DNA from: Earliella scabrosa
Taxonomy: Eukaryota; Basidiomycota; Agaricomycetes; Polyporales; Polyporaceae
NCBI GenBank assembly: GCA_022605405.1
Contig: JABYQQ010000007.1
Coordinates: 682,001-746,000, forward strand
DNA length: 64,000 nt
Direction of reading: 5' to 3'
The notes beneath the pieces are model-generated. The model had not been told where the DNA came from. It saw only the letters and a list, made by a program, of their open reading frames with translations, and did no database searches. Position numbers and translations under genes: made by a program. Below, piece by piece: positions 59,633 to 64,000 of this stretch (positions are counted from its first letter, which is position 1; every line of letters begins with the position of its first letter).

Positions 59633-61287
59633 ATGAGTTCGCAGACGGTTGAAGACGCTTTAGTCCTGCGCACGTTTCGCAGCCATAGTGGCCAACCAGA
59701 AAATGCGACAAGCGCCACTTCAGCTTCTGGGAGGAGTCTCGAAGAGACCGAGACGCCCCCGACCGAGCAAGCTTCTCGTACCTATCAATGCCTCCTCGTT
59801 TTCGCAGGATTCATGATGACTTTCCACGTCATCGGGATAAACTCTATCTATGGTCTCTTCCAGGTTCGTCAACGGCTACTTGTTGCGCAACTGTAATTGA
59901 CAGCGTTCGGCATGCAGGAGTTCTACACATCTCCAGAGACGAATATCAAAGGTGCACAGGGCCAAGATGCCCTTGTTTCTCTCGTCGGAACCATCGGAAG
60001 CGGCCTCACTTGGAGCGGCAGTATTTTTGTCAACCCTCTGATTGGCCGTTACGACAATGTCAAGCTCATTTCCTTGGTTGGCGCATTCGTGATGAGTACC
60101 GGCATCGTCTTGGCGAGCTTCGCGACACAGGTATGTCTTCTCATTTCCCTCCCGCGGCTCGTTAACCAATCCCGCTTGGCACCAGCTGTGGCAGCTGTTC
60201 CTGACACAGGGCATTCTCTATGGGATTGGCTCAAGCATGTACTACTTTCCCCTCATGTCCCTCACGCCGGCGTACTTCGACAGAAACCGAGGGGCGGCAA
60301 TGGGTGTCGTCCTGGCCGGCAGCGGTGTTGGCGGACTGGTACTGTCGCCAGTATTCCACACGATGTTGACCCGCCTAGGCATCCGCTGGGCCCTGCGAAT
60401 ATTGGGCATTTGGAATTTCCTGTTAGGCATCCCCATCTCGAGCGTGCTGACGAAGAAACACGGCGCTGCGGCCGGTGCAACGGGACGGAGTCGAGTCAGC
60501 ATGGCACTGGTCAAGCGCGGTACCTTCATTCTGCAGGTATGTACACCCGCCGTCCTGCCCGTTACAGCGGGCGCTGTGCTGACGGCACCTGGTGCCATAT
60601 GACCAGTCTTTTGGTGCTTTCTTACAGGCGGCCGGGAACACCGTGCCCGTCTACTTCCTCACGACGTACTCGATCTCGATCCTGTCCTACTCGAGCTCGA
60701 CCGGGTCTCTATTGCTCGCTGTAAACACCGCCGTGAACAGCGTCGCGCGCATTGGGATGGGAATACTGGCCGATCGCGTGGGACGGCAGAACACCATGAT
60801 TCTGAGCGTACGTCCCTCCTTCTGCCGTTGCGGGCTGCATCCGACGTCTCGCTGTCCACAACAGGTCATCCTGTCCGCAGTCTCGGTCTTCGCGTTCTGG
60901 TACGACTCGGACCGCGCCCGCTTCATCACCTTCATCATCTTCTACGGCATCCTCGCTGGCGGGTACAACGCCCTCCTGCCGACCACGATCACGGAAGTGT
61001 ACGGGGTCCAGAACTACTCCAGCGTGAACGGCTTCATCTACTTCATCCGCGGTCTGGGTGCGTTGTTCGGTGCCCCTATTGCTGGTGTTATCTTGGGGAG
61101 TCACCAGCGTGGCGCTTCGGCGACGCACTCGAGAAGTAGCGAAGCACTCGCCATGGAGGCATTGCGAAGCCGTTACAACGAAGTCGCCGTCTACGGCGGG
61201 GTTCTTCTATTGGCAGCCGGGATCTGTGTGGCGTATGTTCGTTGGTTGGACGCACGGGACAAGGGAGGGTGGTCATGGAGGGCGTAG
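59633..61287 (+). CDS. MFS transporter, monocarboxylate-transporter-like
   Basis: About six exons give a twelve-span transporter. The N-terminal tail is polar (MSSQTVEDALVLRTF...). Spans seen include CLLVFAGFMMTFHVIGINSIYGLF, GTIGSGLTWSGSIFVNPLIGRYDN, ISLVGAFVMSTGIVLASFATQ, GILYGIGSSMYYFPLMSLTPAYF, RGAAMGVVLAGSGVGGLVLSP, SLLLAVNTAVNSVARIGMGILADRVGR and FIIFYGILAGGYNALLPTTITEVYG. The YF-DRNRGAAMG block is typical of the monocarboxylate porter family (riboflavin or carboxylate transport in fungi). An intron lies after each major block, for example FQ|, ATQ|, ILQ| and MILS|. The substrate cannot be told from sequence; it is presumably in the plasma membrane. Confidence 0.9.
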
Positions 61288-64000
61288 CTCGGCCCTGACT
61301 GGCAGGATGCGACGTAATACTCACCTCACGATTGTGCGCTCGCTGTCAATTGGGGCACTTCCGGTTCGCACACGAAGGAGAGTGTGGCTCGATAAGTGGA
61401 TTCGGTGATGTAGCGATACAAGGTACAGGGCACGAACTCTGAGGAGGAATGTATGTCCCAAAACTACGAGAGCAGTGAGATAAGCGGCCAGCGGGCCAAT
61501 ACTACCCTCAACTCTACAGAGACGATGCTCGCCCGGCACCCTGTGATCCCCACGACCTCATGACGAGGCCGAGAGGCAGGGCGACCGGGGAGCGTTCATC
61601 TTCCACGACCGTAACAGACACAACACGTGGGAGACTGTGAAGGGCCTTGACTTGGTTCGTGGGGAGACAGGGGTTGCATAGAAAGAGATACATACCAATT
61701 TCTGAGGTGACGCGACACTCGCTCATGGAAGATGATCAGGGTGTCATTCGAAGAATCCAGCGGTTCGACGTCCCTGCAAAGATCTTGAGAATACAGCCGC
61801 TTGGAGTGACTGCAATTCGGAACGGAAACACTTCATGGACCCAGGAGGATGGTGGTGAATACACAACTTCCAGCTGACCTGGGTGCAGACAAAACTTTGG
61901 CCGTGTTCTCACGCTCATGATCTCGGGAGTCCGGACCGGCGCCTCCGAGCCACTCGGGGCAACGTTTATGATGGTCACGCTGGTTCGTACTCCCTTGAAC
62001 TCAAGCTGTGGTTCTGCTCATGTTGCGTCCGACCCCTAGAAACTTGTGCCGGCACCACTTACGAAAGGAAAACATTCCGCAGAGCTATGGACCGTCTGGT
62101 CGGTATTTGGGGTCGCCTCGCGCTCACCGACCGTTACCACACCTGATATTCGCGCTCAGCCGGAAACCCCAACCGCAGCAGAGCGTCATGAACGCCGCTT
62201 CCAGGAAGTGCGCTGGTGAGGTGAACGGAGATGCATGTATTGAGCTACTGAATGAACTTATCATTTAGACTTTGGCCCACACTGCTGGGACGGCCCTGCA
62301 GGCAGCAGTCTGACGTAGATGGCAATGATCTGACATCGTGTACCATGCGACGACTCTCGCCTGGAACTCAGAATACAAATCATCCAAGTCGCTAGGCACC
62401 TCAATCCTTGTGCGAAGCATAGCGCTCATCGTCGCCAGGGATGCAGTAGCGTACGTACGTCTATATCTCCTATTCCAGGATCCTGGCCCTGGCTTCACTC
62501 ACCACGGCATGCATCCTTCATGGGGCGTACTTCCGCCGCACATCAACGGCCTCGATTCCTTCCACCGGAACATCGATATCGCGCATATCTTACCCAAGCT
62601 GTCGGCGTGTCCACGAAGCCTGATCAGGCCCAACAGCGCGTCTCATACTTGTCATGACGTCCTCCGGGATACGACGAACCCAGAACGCATCTGTCGGTGG
62701 CGGATGCGGTCTGTCAGGAGTTGAAACCATAGTCGTTTTGCCGATGACGCCGGGTTCCAAGAGTCGATTCCGGCTACAGTCTGGTGGCGGGTGTTTTCGC
62801 CTGCTATTCTCAGCAATCAGACTGCTCCAATGGTGCTTTCCAATGCAGTCAAGGTGAAGTTTCTGACAAATCGGGCTACTGCATGCTGATAGCCCTTCCA
62901 TTCCACTCGTTCACTCGCCTCCTATAGGCAGGTCGCTCATCTCCGTCTCGTGACCGCTTGGAACCCCTCAAGGACCCTGTGCATACGGTGCTGCAATGAT
63001 GCAGGGTGCAGACACACTGATTCCGCCGAGTCGTTGAGGGCTGGTCTTGCGCCGATATTTTGGGCTTAAGTTTCCTATTTGCTGCCTGCCGCTTGTCGCG
63101 CTACCCGCTCAATGTTCTGATCCCACAGAGGCATCGCCCACGAAGGTGGCCGCGCGTGGAGATCAGCTTCTCGGACGACTTAGGCTCATCCAGGTACAGC
63201 CAGTGCGCTCGATGAAAGTTTCGGACGCCTCACGGCGGCTGCTGGCGGCAAGACCAAAGAGCATGCGCCGTCGCCTTATATGTCTCATCTCTAGTGGGCG
63301 CCCCGCGTTTGGAAAGAAGCCACAGCGGCGACGAGGCGTTCTATCTGCCACGAAGACGCGCACTGCAGAACATGAACGCCTTCGGCCATCGGTCGGGGAT
63401 CAAGGCGGATTATACTGTGTGTATTCTCTTTTGCCGTCCACCGCTGCTTGGTCATTTTCCGCACTCAACGTGTCCGTTGGGAAGTAGCCACAAATTTTCT
63501 GTTCCGATGTCTATCCATCAAACGGAGCGCGACGAGCGACCACAGACGTACACCGCTGCGGCGCCCGTGTACGAAGCATGGAAGAGCAGGCCCCTGACGG
63601 GCAAATTAACGCACTCTCCAAGGATGGTCCCCTCAGCGACAGCAAGACTGGACACGCGATGCTCCTTGAGGCCTCACCGGAGGGAATCCAGGGACAACGA
63701 TCTATGGGAGTACAGCTTCCGCAACCATCATCGTTGTCACACTCATACACCCACAGTAGTCCTTGCAGGGTCATCAGTCACAAAGGCACGCTGGAATGTT
63801 CATCGGCGGTGGTCTACGGTCAGAAACCCTCGTGCGATCAGGGGAGCCAGGCCAGCCTCAACGCCACAGAAGGGCCGTCACTCTAGTTCGATCCTGCGCC
63901 GCCATCGATGCCTGCCAATTGCTCCATACACGTTACAGACCAACGATACGGATTCAGACAGTGTGGCAGCAGTCAGACGAGTTCCCGGCCATCCCGTTTG
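61288..64000. other. 2.7-kb terminal region without a confident gene
   Basis: No family is recognised. On the minus strand, fragments near 61770-61660 (DVEPLDSSNDTLIIFHERVS) and 61525-61321 (GPLAAYLTALVVLGHTFLLRV) can be spliced in phase and may belong to an unrecognised gene or a decayed one. The rest up to 64000 has only short frames. Confidence 0.3.

Overview
This is a gene-dense nuclear segment from a filamentous basidiomycete, most likely an Agaricomycete. Genes are split by many 50-70 nt GT-AG introns, some with visible CTGAC/TTGAC branch sites. Codon use is GC-rich. Several families are typical of mushrooms: leucine-rich F-box proteins, paired Zn2Cys6 factors, DUF2235 hydrolases and single-pass proteins with a conserved ectodomain. 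The species cannot be named from sequence alone. I rebuilt most exon structures by matching splice phase to family motifs. I see no tRNA, rRNA or CRISPR.

Layout. 0-6 kb: 5' end of RVB2 (minus) divergent from mitochondrial uL2m, then a GON7-like KEOPS subunit, a class I methyltransferase and a homeodomain factor. 6-9 kb: an F-box gene cut by a 670-bp hAT-type MITE with a perfect 8-bp target duplication. 9.7-14.6 kb: an intracellular class 3 lipase, a SUR7/PalI-like membrane protein and a small ankyrin protein with microexons. 14.7-19.4 kb: histidyl-tRNA synthetase (two in-frame starts, probably mitochondrial and cytosolic) and a CDP-alcohol choline/ethanolamine phosphotransferase. 19.9-27.6 kb: two tandem paralogous Zn2Cys6 transcription factors. 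28.1-33.1 kb: a long Ppo-type fatty acid dioxygenase/P450 fusion. 35.0-42.4 kb: two DUF2235 (Tle1-like) hydrolase paralogs. 43.9-47.8 kb: two single-pass membrane paralogs. 48.4-61.3 kb: RWD/DUF1115 protein, Tra2-like RRM protein, COX6, a Pumilio (PUF) protein, SNF1 kinase and an MFS (monocarboxylate-type) transporter. 61.3-64 kb: no confident gene.

Functionally, housekeeping genes (chromatin, mitochondrial translation and respiration, tRNA charging, phospholipid synthesis, energy sensing) flank a more variable centre at about 20-48 kb. That centre holds the TF pair, the Ppo oxylipin enzyme, the DUF2235 pair and the membrane-protein pair. It contains three tandem duplications and the long non-genic gaps, and is the best candidate for an unstudied module linking oxylipin production, alpha/beta hydrolases and regulation. 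That link is inference from position only.
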